The position numbers and the translations under genes were made by a program. The notes below the pieces were generated by a model. The model searched no databases. It was not told the origin of the DNA and saw only the letters and a program-made list of their open reading frames with translations. A stretch of 55,643 nt of DNA from Kiloniellales bacterium (GTDB taxonomy: Bacteria > Pseudomonadota > Alphaproteobacteria > Kiloniellales > JAKSBE01), in contig JASJBF010000023.1 in NCBI GenBank assembly GCA_030066685.1, positions 1-55,643 of the forward strand, written 5' to 3'. Positions within the stretch are counted from its first letter, which is position 1. Every line of letters begins with the position of its first letter. This document shows positions 15,793 to 24,401 of this stretch, one piece after another.

Positions 15793-17826
15793 TCAGCCGC
15801 GCCGGCCCGCGTCCCGGTCGGCGCCCCCCTTGGAGTCTCCCTTGGAGTCTGCCTTGGGGTCTCTGGCCGCGCCGCCGCGCTTGCGCTCGCGGCGCTTCTT
15901 CTGGGCGCTGCGGGTCTTCTTCGGGGCGGCCCCCGCCTTCTTCTCGGAGGAATTGCCGGCCTTCGCCGCCTCGCCCGCCGCCTCGCTCGCCTCGGCCGTC
16001 GCCTCTCCGGACTCGGCGCTGTCCGAAGACGGACCGAGGGTGGGCAGGGGCTGCGCCTTGCCGCCGATCTGGGCGCCGGCGCGCTTCATGATGACGTACT
16101 GCTGGATGATCGACAGCACGTTGTTCCAGGTCCAGTAGACGACCAGGCCGGCCGGAAACTGCGCCAGCAGGAACATGAAGAAGATCGGCATCCAGAGGAA
16201 GATCTTGGCCTGCAACGGGTCCGCGGGCTGCGGGTTCAGCTTGGTCTGCAGGAACATCGTCAGGCCCATCAGCATCGGCCAGATGCCGATCGAGAAGAAG
16301 GCCAGGAGGCCCAGGTCCGGGATGCCCCAGGGCAGGAGGCCGAAGCCGTTCAGGATCGAGGTCGGGTCGGGCGCCGAGAGGTCCCGGACCCAGCCGTAGA
16401 AGGGCGCCTGGCGCATCTCGATGGTGACGAAGAGCACCTTGTAGAGCGCGAAGAAGACCGGGATCTGGATCAGGACCGGCAGGCAGCCGGCCATGGGATT
16501 CACCTTCTCGCGCTTGTAGAGCTCCATCATCTCCTGGTTCAGGCGCTGCCGGTCGTCGCTGAAGCGCTCGCGCAGCTTGACCATCTCGGGCTGCAGGTTG
16601 CGCATCTTGGCCATGGCCCGATAGGACTTATTGGCCAGGGGGAAGAAGACGAGCTTGATCACCACGGTCAGCGCCAGGATCGCCAGACCGAAGTTGCCGA
16701 GCAGGTGGTAGAAGTAGTTCAGCAGGTAGAACAGCGGCTTGGTCAGGAAGTAGAACCAGCCGAAGTCGACCGCGCGGTCGAACTTGTCGATCCCGAGCTG
16801 CTGCTCGTAGGCGTCGATCAGGTCCACGACCTTGGCGCCGGCAAAGAGATGGGTTGTCGCAACGATCTCGCCGCCGGCCGGGACCGTGAGCGCGTCGCGG
16901 AGGAAGTCGGCCTGGTATTTGTCGAAGCCCGCCGTGCCGTTGTAGACGAAGCGGCCTTCGAAGTCCTGCTGCGTGTCCGGAACCAACGCGACGAGCCAGT
17001 ACTTGTCGGTGATGCCCAGCCAGCCGCTCTTGGACTTGTTGAAGGCCTGTATCGCTTGGCCGTTCCGAGCCTCGTCCTTGAGGTCGCTGTAGTCGAGCTC
17101 CTCCAGGGTGCCTTCGAGCACGCCCAGGGGCCCCTCGTGAAGGATGTAGAAGCCCAGGGTCTCCGGCGTGCCCCGGCGGGAGATCCGGCCATAGGGCTTG
17201 AGGGCGGCGTCCTCGCCGGACTGGTTGACCACGCGCTGGGTGACGGTGAAGAGGTAGTTCTCGTCGACCTCGAAGACCCGCTCGAAGCGCAAGCCTTCGC
17301 CGTTGTCCCATGACAGGATCAAGGGCTGCCCCGGTTCGAGCCGCGCGCCGGTCGCCTCCCAGACCGTTTCGCCGTCCGGCACCGGAACACCGCTCTGCAA
17401 GGGGCGCCAGCCGAAGTCGGCGAAGTAGGACTTGACGGTGCCGATGGGGTGCAGGAGCTCGATCTGAGGACTGTTTTCGTCCAGGGTTTCCCGGTAGCGC
17501 TTCAGCACCAGATCGTCAATCCGCCCGCCGACCAGGGAGATCGAGCCGGAGAGGGCCGGGGTTTCGATGGCGACGCGCGGCGTCTGTTCCAGCAGGCTCG
17601 CGCGATCCTGGACCCTGGCGCCGCCGGGCGTGTCCGAGGGTACGGCCGGCGCCACGCCCGGCAGGTCGGGGTCGGTGATCGCCGGTGCCCCGGGCTCGGC
17701 GGTCTGCGGCTGCGCCTGCTCCGGTGCCGGCGGAGGCGGGGGCGGGGCCATCAGCTGGAAGGCGAAGAGGATGGCGATCGACAGCACGATCGCCAGGAGC
17801 AGGTTTTTTTGTTCTGCGGATCCCAT
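15793..17826 (-). CDS. yidC: Membrane protein insertase YidC
   Basis: 677 residues. An N-terminal membrane anchor (NLLLAIVLSIAILFAFQL) is followed by a Pro/Ala-rich linker, the large periplasmic beta-supersandwich domain (about 85-360), and the conserved 5-TM insertase core with the QEMMELYKREKVNPMAGCLP hairpin, PVFFALYKVLF and NVLSIIQQYVIMKR. It inserts inner-membrane proteins alone or with SecYEG. It is longer than most homologues because of a C-terminal Ala/Glu then Lys/Arg-rich tail of ~80 residues (KKAGAAPKKTRSAQKKRRER), which may bind ribosomes as in other alphaproteobacteria and mitochondrial Oxa1. Downstream of yidD by 6 bp. Confidence 0.97.
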   Translation of the reverse strand: MGSAEQKNLLLAIVLSIAILFAFQLMAPPPPPPAPEQAQPQTAEPGAPAITDPDLPGVAPAVPSDTPGGARVQDRASLLEQTPRVAIETPALSGSISLVGGRIDDLVLKRYRETLDENSPQIELLHPIGTVKSYFADFGWRPLQSGVPVPDGETVWEATGARLEPGQPLILSWDNGEGLRFERVFEVDENYLFTVTQRVVNQSGEDAALKPYGRISRRGTPETLGFYILHEGPLGVLEGTLEELDYSDLKDEARNGQAIQAFNKSKSGWLGITDKYWLVALVPDTQQDFEGRFVYNGTAGFDKYQADFLRDALTVPAGGEIVATTHLFAGAKVVDLIDAYEQQLGIDKFDRAVDFGWFYFLTKPLFYLLNYFYHLLGNFGLAILALTVVIKLVFFPLANKSYRAMAKMRNLQPEMVKLRERFSDDRQRLNQEMMELYKREKVNPMAGCLPVLIQIPVFFALYKVLFVTIEMRQAPFYGWVRDLSAPDPTSILNGFGLLPWGIPDLGLLAFFSIGIWPMLMGLTMFLQTKLNPQPADPLQAKIFLWMPIFFMFLLAQFPAGLVVYWTWNNVLSIIQQYVIMKRAGAQIGGKAQPLPTLGPSSDSAESGEATAEASEAAGEAAKAGNSSEKKAGAAPKKTRSAQKKRRERKRGGAARDPKADSKGDSKGGADRDAGRRG

Positions 17827-17832
17827 AACGGG

Positions 17833-18078
17833 TCACTGCCGTCCTTGATGTTCGCAATGCGGCGGCACCGGGTCGTAACCCCAGCCCCCCCAGGGGTTGC
17901 AGCGGGCCAGACGTTTGAGCGTCAGCCAGCCGCCCTTGACCGCGCCATGGCGGCCGATCGCCTCCTGGGCATAGCAGGAGCAGCTGGGCCAGTAGCGGCA
18001 GGAGGGCGGCAGGAAGGGCGAGACCCCGTACCTGTAAAGCCCGACCAGGGCGAGCAGGATGCCGCGCAGCGGGTTCAT
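17833..18078 (-). CDS. yidD: Membrane protein insertion efficiency factor YidD
   Basis: An 81-residue small protein of the YidD (DUF37) family. Signature: [31 protein letters not shown], then [23 protein letters not shown]. Three to four conserved cysteines are present, and an amphipathic N-terminal helix is thought to sit on the inner membrane and assist YidC-dependent insertion. It sits between rnpA (4-bp gap) and yidC (6-bp gap), the standard order. Length and spacing are normal. Confidence 0.95.
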   Translation of the reverse strand: MNPLRGILLALVGLYRYGVSPFLPPSCRYWPSCSCYAQEAIGRHGAVKGGWLTLKRLARCNPWGGWGYDPVPPHCEHQGRQ

Positions 18079-18082
18079 CGCC

Positions 18083-18529
18083 TTACCGTCTCCTTCCGCT
18101 TTCCCCCTGCCGGCCGCCGCCGCGGGGCGTTCCCCGCTTGGGCCGCCGGTCCGGGCCGCGTCGTCGGGCCAGACCCTGCAGCGCCGTCTCCAGGTCCTGC
18201 TTCAGCGCGGGCCAGTGCCGGGTCAAGGTGCCGCTGCGGCCGATAATGACGTAATCGCAGCCGGGCTCCGCGGCAAGCGGCAATACCTCCTCGGCGGCGG
18301 CCTTGAGGCGTCGCCTGGCGCGGTTACGGGCGACCGCGTTGCCAACCTTGCGGCTGACCGTGAACCCGACCCGGACCTGCGCCGGGTCGTCCGAGCCTGG
18401 AGCCGGCCCTCCGGCGCCACCGCGACGCGCGACCTGAAGGATCAGACCGGGCGTGACCCACTTGCGACCGCTGCCGGCAACCCTCAGAAAGTCGGGCCGG
18501 CGCTTCAGCCGCCCGAGGGTCGCGGCCAT
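18083..18529 (-). CDS. rnpA: Ribonuclease P protein component
   Basis: 148 residues. It partners the catalytic RNase P RNA in 5' maturation of tRNA precursors. The family signature is clear: [42 protein letters not shown] (RNR motif) and [11 protein letters not shown]. It exceeds the usual ~120 residues by a basic C-terminal tail ([19 protein letters not shown]), probably disordered. It lies 5 bp after the rpmH stop on the same strand, in the classical rpmH-rnpA pairing. Confidence 0.95.
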   Translation of the reverse strand: MAATLGRLKRRPDFLRVAGSGRKWVTPGLILQVARRGGAGGPAPGSDDPAQVRVGFTVSRKVGNAVARNRARRRLKAAAEEVLPLAAEPGCDYVIIGRSGTLTRHWPALKQDLETALQGLARRRGPDRRPKRGTPRGGGRQGESGRRR

Positions 18530-18534
18530 GGCAC

Positions 18535-18669
18535 TCAGGCGGACAGGCGCTTGCGCCCCTTGGCGCGGCGGCGGGCCAGCACCTTGCGGCCGCCGACCGT
18601 GGCCATGCGGGCGCGGAAGCCATGGCGGCGCTTGCGGACCAGCTTGCTGGGCTGATAGGTGCGCTTCAC
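18535..18669 (-). CDS. rpmH: 50S ribosomal protein L34
   Basis: 44 residues from GTG 18669 with GGAG 8 nt upstream. Sequence [18 protein letters not shown], then [19 protein letters not shown], is canonical L34. A longer in-frame opening to 18822 exists but crosses the promoter at 18715-18743 and is not used. It is first gene of the rpmH-rnpA-yidD-yidC-engB transcript. Confidence 0.97.
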   Translation of the reverse strand: MKRTYQPSKLVRKRRHGFRARMATVGGRKVLARRRAKGRKRLSA

Positions 18670-18714
18670 GAGGGTTACTCCGTCGACGGGTTCTTCTCTT
18701 TCGGATGACGGGGC

Positions 18715-18743
18715 TGTATACGGGGCGGCCCGGCCCCTGTCAA
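18715..18743 (-). promoter_or_regulatory. Consensus sigma-70 promoter of the rpmH operon
   Basis: On the minus strand: TTGACA (18743-18738), a 17-bp spacer, then TATACA (18720-18715). Transcription would begin near 18706-18709, about 37-40 nt before the rpmH GTG. The -35 is a perfect match and the -10 has five of six matches with optimal spacing, consistent with a highly expressed ribosomal-protein operon. Confidence 0.85.
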
Positions 18744-18951
18744 CGGCTCCCAAGCCGCGGAATTCCGCGCTTGCAGCGGCCGACCGGCCGGTCCCGGGCG
18801 AAGCTCGGCCGCGGGCCGCCACGGCAGGGGAAATCCCGCCGCGGGCGCGGATTTGAGTGGACTCCGGGTCCTGACTCCGGAAAGCTTCGGCGAGAGGGAG
18901 CGTAAGCCATTCTCATCCGCCAGGTCATTGTCATCCGCCGGGACGCCCAGC

Positions 18952-19698
18952 ATGCCGAATGACAGTCCGGGCCGCCGTTTCAGCCCCGGCCGGCTGATCC
19001 CGATCGCCGTGCTCCTGACCGGCCTGATCCTGTTCTTTGCCTTCGACCTGCACCACTACATCACGCTGGAGACCCTGAAGGCGCAGCGCGCTTGGCTGTC
19101 CCGGCAAGTCGCCGAGCACGCCGTCCTCACGGCCGCGGTCTACATCCTGGTCTACGTCGTGGTCGTCGCCTTCTCCCTGCCGGTGGCGGCGCTGGTCACG
19201 ATCACCGGCGGATTCCTCTTCGGTCTCGTCGGGGGCACGGCCTGCAGCGTGATCGGCGCGACCCTCGGCGCCATCGTCCTCTTCGTCGCCGCGCGCACGG
19301 CCTTCTACGACGTGTTCCACAGAAAGGCCGGGCCGGCGCTGCGCAAGATGGAGGAGGGCTTCCGCGAGGACGCCCTGAACTACATGCTGATCCTGCGCCT
19401 GGTACCGTTGTTCCCCTTCTTCGTGGTCAACTTCGTCCCGGCGCTGCTCGGTGTGCCCTTGCGGATCTTCGCGATCGGGACCTTCTTCGGCATCATCCCG
19501 GGCAGCATCGTCTACACCTGGGTCGGGCACGGCCTGGGGGCGGTGCTCGACGCCGGCGAGGATCCCGACCTCGGCATCGTGTGGTCTCCTTCCGTCCTCG
19601 GCCCCCTGATCGGCCTCGCAGTGCTGGCGGCGATCCCGGTGGTCTACCGCCATCTCAAGGCGCGCAAGGCCGTCACCGACCACTCCGGCCGGAACTGA
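18952..19698 (+). CDS. TVP38/TMEM64 (DedA/SNARE-associated) membrane protein
   Basis: 248 residues from ATG 18952; the frame is open to 18853 but that part has no better start. Five or six hydrophobic segments: LIPIAVLLTGLILFFAF; VYILVYVVVVAFSLPVAALV; the glycine-rich re-entrant GGFLFGLVGGTACSVIGATLGA; LRLVPLFPFFVVNFVPALLGV; FAIGTFFGIIPGSIVYTWVG; and a last helix near 225. The F-P-x-x-x-x-N-F-x-P-A-L-L-G-V motif is diagnostic. DedA-superfamily proteins are linked to lipid scrambling or transport in the inner membrane. The exact substrate is unknown. It is 28 bp ahead of the flavin oxidoreductase at 19727, a recurrent partner. Confidence 0.88.
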   Translation: MPNDSPGRRFSPGRLIPIAVLLTGLILFFAFDLHHYITLETLKAQRAWLSRQVAEHAVLTAAVYILVYVVVVAFSLPVAALVTITGGFLFGLVGGTACSVIGATLGAIVLFVAARTAFYDVFHRKAGPALRKMEEGFREDALNYMLILRLVPLFPFFVVNFVPALLGVPLRIFAIGTFFGIIPGSIVYTWVGHGLGAVLDAGEDPDLGIVWSPSVLGPLIGLAVLAAIPVVYRHLKARKAVTDHSGRN

Positions 19699-19726
19699 AG
19701 CGGCGCGGGACGGGCCGGGGACCGGG

Positions 19727-21151
19727 ATGACCGAGCTGCTGAAACCCGACATCTGCGTCATCGGCGCCGGCTCCGCCGGGCTGGTGGTCGCCGCCGGCGG
19801 CGCGCAGATGGGCGCCGAGGTGGTCCTGATCGAGAAGGGCAAGATGGGCGGCGACTGCCTGAACTACGGCTGCGTGCCCTCCAAGGCCCTGCTCGCCGCC
19901 GGCAAGGCGGCGGCCGCCGGCGCCGCGGCGCCGCCCTTCGGGGTCGACTTCGCCGTGCCGGAGATCGACTTCCGGCGGGTCCACGACCACGTCCACGGCG
20001 TCATCGCCGGGATCGCCCCCGTCGACTCGGTCGAGCGCTTCGAGGGCCTGGGGGTCAAGGTGATCAAGGCCGAGGCGCGCTTCGCCTCGCCGCAGGAGGT
20101 GGTCACCGAGGGGCAGCGGATCCGGGCCCGCCGCTTCGTAGTGGCGACCGGCTCGACCCCCCTGGTGCCGCCGATCCCGGGCCTGGAGAACTTGCCCTAC
20201 CTGACCAACGAGACCGTCTTCGAGCTGAGCGAGCGGCCGAAGCGCCTGGTCGTGATCGGCGGCGGCGCGATCGGCTGCGAGCTGGGCCAGGCCTTCCGCC
20301 ACCTCGGCAGCGAGGTCGCGATTCTGGAGATGGCCTCGATCCTGCCCAAGGACGAGCCCGAGAGCGTGGCCGTTCTGCGCCGGGCGCTGCGCCGCGACGG
20401 GATCGAGCTCTTCGAGGACAGCCGAGTGACCCGCGTCGAGCGCGAGGGCGAGGGCGTTCTCGTCCACTTCGAGCGCGACGGCGAGGCGGGCCGGGTCGAG
20501 GGCGACCGGCTGCTGGTCGCCGCGGGCCGGCAGCCCGGCGTCGAGGGGCTGAACCTGGAGGCGGCCGGGGTCGCCTACGACCGCCGCGGAATCACCGTCG
20601 ACCGGCGCCTGCGCAGCAGCAACAAGAAGGTCTACGCCATCGGCGACGTCGCCGGCGGGCTGCAGTTCACCCACGTCGCCGGCTACCACGCCGGGGTGGC
20701 GCTGAAGAACATCCTCTTCCGCCTGCCGGCCAGGGCCGATACCGCGGCGGTGCCCTGGGTCACCTACACCGAGCCGGAGCTCGCCCAGGTCGGACTGACC
20801 GAGGCCCAGGCCCGGGAAAGCCACGGCGCGATCCGCATCCTGCGCTGGCCCTTCGCCGAGAACGACCGAGCCCAGGCGGAGCGTCGGACCGAGGGCCTGG
20901 TCAAGGCGGTGACCAGCACCCGGGGCAAGGTCCTGGGCTGCTCGATCGCCGGCGCCCAGGCCGGCGAGCTGATCCTGCCCTGGGTCCTGGCGATCTCGGC
21001 CGGCCTGAAGATCGGCGCCCTGGCCCAGGCGGTCGCGCCCTATCCGACCTTCAGCGAGGTCAGCAAGCGCGCCGCCGGCGGCTTCTACACCCCCTCGCTG
21101 TTCAGCCCCCGCACCCGCCGCCTGGTGCGCTTCCTCAGGGTCTTCGGGTAA
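19727..21151 (+). CDS. FAD-dependent pyridine nucleotide-disulfide oxidoreductase (mercuric reductase/dihydrolipoamide dehydrogenase-like)
   Basis: A 474-residue class I flavin disulfide reductase: FAD-binding GAGSAGLV (13-20), redox-active Cys44 and Cys49 in GGDCLNYGCVPSK, a second dinucleotide fold GGGAIGCELGQAF, the FAD motif YAIGDVAGGLQFTH, and a C-terminal dimerisation domain. The C-terminal segment reads VAPYPTFSEVSKRA, so the His of the His-Glu pair of true dihydrolipoamide dehydrogenase is not obvious. There is no N-terminal heavy-metal domain and no vicinal Cys pair at the C-terminus, so mercuric reductase activity is unlikely. Genes of this subfamily are often adjacent or fused to TVP38 genes, as here. 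The physiological disulfide or quinone substrate is unknown. Confidence 0.88.
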   Translation: MTELLKPDICVIGAGSAGLVVAAGGAQMGAEVVLIEKGKMGGDCLNYGCVPSKALLAAGKAAAAGAAAPPFGVDFAVPEIDFRRVHDHVHGVIAGIAPVDSVERFEGLGVKVIKAEARFASPQEVVTEGQRIRARRFVVATGSTPLVPPIPGLENLPYLTNETVFELSERPKRLVVIGGGAIGCELGQAFRHLGSEVAILEMASILPKDEPESVAVLRRALRRDGIELFEDSRVTRVEREGEGVLVHFERDGEAGRVEGDRLLVAAGRQPGVEGLNLEAAGVAYDRRGITVDRRLRSSNKKVYAIGDVAGGLQFTHVAGYHAGVALKNILFRLPARADTAAVPWVTYTEPELAQVGLTEAQARESHGAIRILRWPFAENDRAQAERRTEGLVKAVTSTRGKVLGCSIAGAQAGELILPWVLAISAGLKIGALAQAVAPYPTFSEVSKRAAGGFYTPSLFSPRTRRLVRFLRVFG

Positions 21152-21218
21152 TGCCAAGGCGCGTCGAAGACGGCCTCGGGGTTCTCAATCGGCCGGCCTT
21201 CTCGCGGACAGTCACGCT

Positions 21219-21300
21219 CTCTCGCCGTCACGGCCGGACTTGATCCGGCCATCCATGGTGCGGCGTCAAGATGGATGCCCGGATCAAGTCCACGGCTGTC
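21219..21300. repeat. REP-like inverted repeat
   Basis: CGTCACGGCCGGACTTGATC and CCGGCCATCCATG face GATGCCCGGATCAAGTCC. Its right end (GGCTGTCCGGTTTA, 21294-21307) is matched in inverse by TAAACCGGACAGCC at 21553-21566. Confidence 0.8.
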
Positions 21301-21400
21301 CGGTTTAGCGCAGCAGGACTGCCGAGGATGCTTTGCTTGACTCGGGTTTGCCGGCGATGAGGCAAATCGGGACTTCGGCTGCAAGATTGGAGCGGGACCC

Positions 21401-21528
21401 CCTCCCCCTTGATGGGGGAGGGCCGGGGTGGGGGTAATCCCGGCTCGGACCCAGCCCTTGAGAGCCGATTTCTGCGGCCTGTCGGCCGCCACCCCCTCCT
21501 GTATCCTCCCCCATCAAGGGGGAGGAGG
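21401..21528. repeat. Pair of C-run/G-run palindromes (copies 6 and 7)
   Basis: CCTCCCCCTTGATGGGGGAG (21401 on) and CCTCCCCCATCAAGGGGGAG (21505 on) face outward, the opposite arrangement to 13830-13930. Confidence 0.85.
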
Positions 21529-21961
21529 CGTAGGGTTCGACCCGCTCCGATCTAAACCGGACAGCCATGGATCAAGTCCGGGCATGACAGCTGGTGGGGA
21601 ACCCGGCGTATCTTGCGGGCAGCCAGCTGCCGGATGGTCTCGGGCGGGCTTCACGCGGAGTTGAAGCGCGGGCCGCGCCTCGTGATTCGGCGCCGGGGCG
21701 GGGGCGGGCCATACTGGATCCAGCGGAACACTGCTCAGGCGGCGCCGTGACCGGACCCGAAACTCTGCGCCTCGGCACCTCCCTGCACGCCGGTCCGACC
21801 CGGCACAGCGAACCTCGTCCGCACCCCGAGCGGTCGGCGCGATGGTCGCCTTGCGAGCCGCTCCCTCGACTTCGCGGGGCGTCATCGCGCCGGACTTTTT
21901 GGCCGCGGCCGGCCCCGCGCCGGTCCTGTCGGGGCGGCGGGGACATGGTATAGTCGCGGCC

Positions 21962-23389
21962 ATGACGGTGCCGAAACTCAGCCTGCCGCCCTGGGCCAAG
22001 AGCCTCTCGGCGCAACTGCTGATCCTGACCATCACCTTCGTGATGCTGGCCGAGGTGCTGATCTACGCGCCATCGATCGGCCGCTTCCGGCTGAGCTACC
22101 TGGAGGAGCGCCTGGCCGCCGGCCACCTGGCGATCCTGGCCCTGGAGGCGACGCCGGACAACATGGTCTCGGAGTCCCTGGAGCAGGAGCTGCTGACCCA
22201 CGTCGGCGCCACCACCGTCGGCCTGAAGAAGCCCGAGGGCGAGAAGCTGATGCTGATGACCGAGTCCCCGGGCCCGGTCGACAGCAGCTACGACCTGAAC
22301 GAGGCCGGCTTCTTCAGCCTGATCGGCGACGCCTTTATGGCCATGGCCGCCGGCGACGGCCGGGTCCTGCGGGTCATGGGCGCCTCGCCCAAGAACCCCC
22401 GGGTCCAGGTCGAGGTGGTGCTGGAGGAGGCGCCGCTGCGCGCCGCCATGTTCGGCTATTCGCAGCGGATCCTGGCGCTGTCGCTGGTCATCTCGCTGTT
22501 CACCGCGGCCCTGGTCTACCTCAGCCTGCACCGCCTGATGGTGCGGCCCATGCGCGGCATCACCCAGATCATGATCGCCTTCCGCGACGACCCGGAAGAC
22601 GTCCACAACGTGATCAGGCCCTCGGAGCGCAGCGACGAGGTCGGCCTGGCCGAGCGCGAGCTGGCCCGGATGCAGGAGGGCCTGCGCGGCGCCCTGCAGC
22701 AGAAGACCCGCCTGGCCGCCCTGGGCACGGCGGTGACCAAGATCAACCACGACCTGCGCAACATCCTGGCGACCGCCAGCCTGGTCTCGGACCGCCTGGC
22801 GGGCAGCGACGACCCGGAGGTGCGGCGGGTCACCCCGACTCTGGTCGCGGCCATCGACCGGGCGGTCAAGCTCTGCGCCCAGACCCTGAACTTCACCGGC
22901 GAGGGGCCGATCCGCCTCGAGCTCTCGCACTTCGACCTCAAGGACCTGCTGGACGACGTCGGCGGCGCCCTGCCGGCCGCCGAGGGCGGGGCCGCGGCCT
23001 GGGACTGCCGCCTGGAGCCGGGCATCGAGATGGAGGCCGACCGGGACCAGCTCTTCCGGGTCTTCGCCAACCTGGGCCAGAACGCGCTCCAGGCCGGCGC
23101 CACCACGGTGCAGGTCACCGCGGCGCCGGAGAACGGCCGCCTGGTCATCGAGGTCGCCGACAACGGCCCGGGGCTCTCGCCGCGGGCCCGCGAGAACCTC
23201 TTCCAGCCCTTCAAGGGCTCGACCAGCCCGGGCGGCTCCGGCCTCGGCCTGGCCATCGCCCGCGAGCTGCTGCGCGCCCACGGCGGCGAGCTCAGGCTCA
23301 AGGAGAGCACCGCCGAGGGCACCTGCTTCCAGCTCGTCCTTCCGCTCAGCCAGGGCCGGACCCTGCGCCGGGAGAAGAAGGTGGCGTGA
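21962..23389 (+). CDS. Membrane sensor histidine kinase, orphan
   Basis: 475 residues from ATG 21962. TM1 lies about 15-36 (LLILTITFVMLAEVLIYA), followed by a periplasmic sensor of ~125 residues, TM2 about 165-187, a HAMP-like linker (LMVRPMRGITQIMIAFRDDP), a DHp domain with the phosphoacceptor His263 in KINHDLRN, and the catalytic domain with N box NLGQNALQAG, G1 DNGPGLS and G2 GGSGLGLAIARELL. It autophosphorylates and should pass phosphate to a response regulator, but none is adjacent; the nearest, the CtrA-like receiver at 27905, is 5 kb away and on the other strand. The periplasmic domain is not one I recognise. The start was chosen because the frame upstream to 21842 lacks a ribosome-binding site. 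Confidence 0.9.
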   Translation: MTVPKLSLPPWAKSLSAQLLILTITFVMLAEVLIYAPSIGRFRLSYLEERLAAGHLAILALEATPDNMVSESLEQELLTHVGATTVGLKKPEGEKLMLMTESPGPVDSSYDLNEAGFFSLIGDAFMAMAAGDGRVLRVMGASPKNPRVQVEVVLEEAPLRAAMFGYSQRILALSLVISLFTAALVYLSLHRLMVRPMRGITQIMIAFRDDPEDVHNVIRPSERSDEVGLAERELARMQEGLRGALQQKTRLAALGTAVTKINHDLRNILATASLVSDRLAGSDDPEVRRVTPTLVAAIDRAVKLCAQTLNFTGEGPIRLELSHFDLKDLLDDVGGALPAAEGGAAAWDCRLEPGIEMEADRDQLFRVFANLGQNALQAGATTVQVTAAPENGRLVIEVADNGPGLSPRARENLFQPFKGSTSPGGSGLGLAIARELLRAHGGELRLKESTAEGTCFQLVLPLSQGRTLRREKKVA

Positions 23390-23453
23390 GGGGGCGGGCC
23401 GGCAGGGGCGTTAAGGTTCGGCCGCTAGACTGAGACCAGGAGGGTCTTCGATC

Positions 23454-24050
23454 ATGGCCGAGAAGCCCATGGCCGCGTCACTGGCTGCCGACCCGGAGCG
23501 ACGCAGCTTCCTTTACCGCAGCGCCGCTGTGCTGGGCGCCGCCGGCCTCGCCGCAGCGGCCTGGCCTCTGATCGACAGCCTCAACCCGGCAGCCGACGAG
23601 CGTGTTCCCGATTACGTCGACCTCAAGGGTTTCGCCGAAGGCGAGCGGCGGATTGTGCTGGTTCGCGGTATCGGGCCAGTCTTCGTCAGCCATCGCACGA
23701 CGGCGGAGATCGCCGCAGCGAAGGCAGGCGACAGGGCGAGCCTCAAGGACCCCGAACCTGACGGCGACCGGGTCAGGCGGGATGCCTGGCTGGTCCTCGT
23801 GGGGCTTTGTACCTTCCGAAGCTGTTCGCTCGCCGGCCAAGGTGACGACGCTCTCTACTGGCAGGGCTGGAGTGGGATCACCGGGCCGAGCAAGCTCGAC
23901 CGCGGTCGCTATGGCGGTTGGTACTGCCTCTGCTGCGGTTCGGTCTACGACACCTCGGGCCGCATCCGCAGCGGTCCGGCGCCCAGGAACCTCGCCGTGC
24001 CCAACCACCGCTTCACGACGGACGGCATGCTCGAGATCGCCTGGAGGTGA
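23454..24050 (+). CDS. Rieske-type iron-sulfur subunit paralogue lacking both histidine ligands
   Basis: 198 residues. The architecture is that of a ubiquinol-cytochrome c reductase Rieske protein: twin-arginine [16 protein letters not shown] with a membrane anchor (residues 16-40), the UCR linker ([22 protein letters not shown]), then the soluble Rieske fold ending in [21 protein letters not shown]. The cluster motifs are altered. Box 1 reads C119-T-F121-R-S-C124 instead of C-T-H-x-x-C, and box 2 reads C158-L-C160-C161-G-S instead of C-P-C-H-G-S. Both cluster Cys (119, 158) and both disulfide Cys (124, 160) remain, but the two His are Phe and Cys. A normal [2Fe-2S] Rieske centre is therefore not expected. 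No cytochrome b or c1 gene is near. The frame is intact, so this is not simple decay. Confidence 0.88.
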   Translation: MAEKPMAASLAADPERRSFLYRSAAVLGAAGLAAAAWPLIDSLNPAADERVPDYVDLKGFAEGERRIVLVRGIGPVFVSHRTTAEIAAAKAGDRASLKDPEPDGDRVRRDAWLVLVGLCTFRSCSLAGQGDDALYWQGWSGITGPSKLDRGRYGGWYCLCCGSVYDTSGRIRSGPAPRNLAVPNHRFTTDGMLEIAWR

Positions 24051-24053
24051 GAG

Positions 24054-24272
24054 CGGCGACGATCGATCACCGCTCCCTGAAAGTAGTGGGCGCGTTCGGC
24101 GCCGTCGTAGCGCTTGGATTTCAGGCAGCAGCGCTTGAAACCTCCGTCCCGAGCCGCAGGGGCAGAGGTCGTTGCGGCCGAGCTTCTCGACCAGCTCGAC
24201 GTCGCCGTGAACGACGCGCGGGCCGCGCTTGACCCGGGCCTCCGAGGGGAAGCCGCGCCGGCGCTTGCTCAT
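24054..24272 (-). pseudogene. Small SEC-C zinc-motif protein, frameshifted
   Basis: From ATG 24272 the frame reads [19 protein letters not shown], then [26 protein letters not shown]: the start of a common small SEC-C (SecA C-terminus-like, Cys-x-Cys zinc) protein. The expected continuation K-R-C-C-L-K-S is present only after dropping one T from the TTT at 24138-24140, so the second half of the zinc motif is out of frame. Either a real +1 frameshift or a homopolymer sequencing error. The 3' end is not defined, because the shifted frame runs on into the Rieske gene (stop at 23945). Confidence 0.7.
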
Positions 24273-24401
24273 GGTTTCGGCGGAGGGGGCCTCAAAAGGA
24301 GAGGCGGTGCTTACGCTTCCTGGACATGACGGATCTCCTTGCCTGGGGTTCCGTGGGGCCGGGGACGCTACCCGCGAGGCCCTCGGGCCGCAAGCCTCGT
24401 C

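Larger units (their letters stand above)
21152..21961. other. Repeat-filled intergenic region
   Basis: About 800 bp without a gene. It is built of a split REP pair (21219-21307 and 21553-21592) with a C-run/G-run composite nested between its halves. The last 250 bp (21660-21961) are GC-rich leader of the kinase gene; I see no consensus promoter in it. Confidence 0.6.

Noticed and set aside
19727-21151. Mercuric reductase (merA)
   Set aside because: No heavy-metal-binding domain, no C-terminal vicinal Cys pair, no mer genes nearby; only the general flavoprotein fold is supported.
23478-24272. 264-codon minus ORF as one SEC-C protein
   Set aside because: After GSGRRF the frame runs antisense through the Rieske gene; the expected motif continues in another frame, so it is a frameshift, not a long protein.
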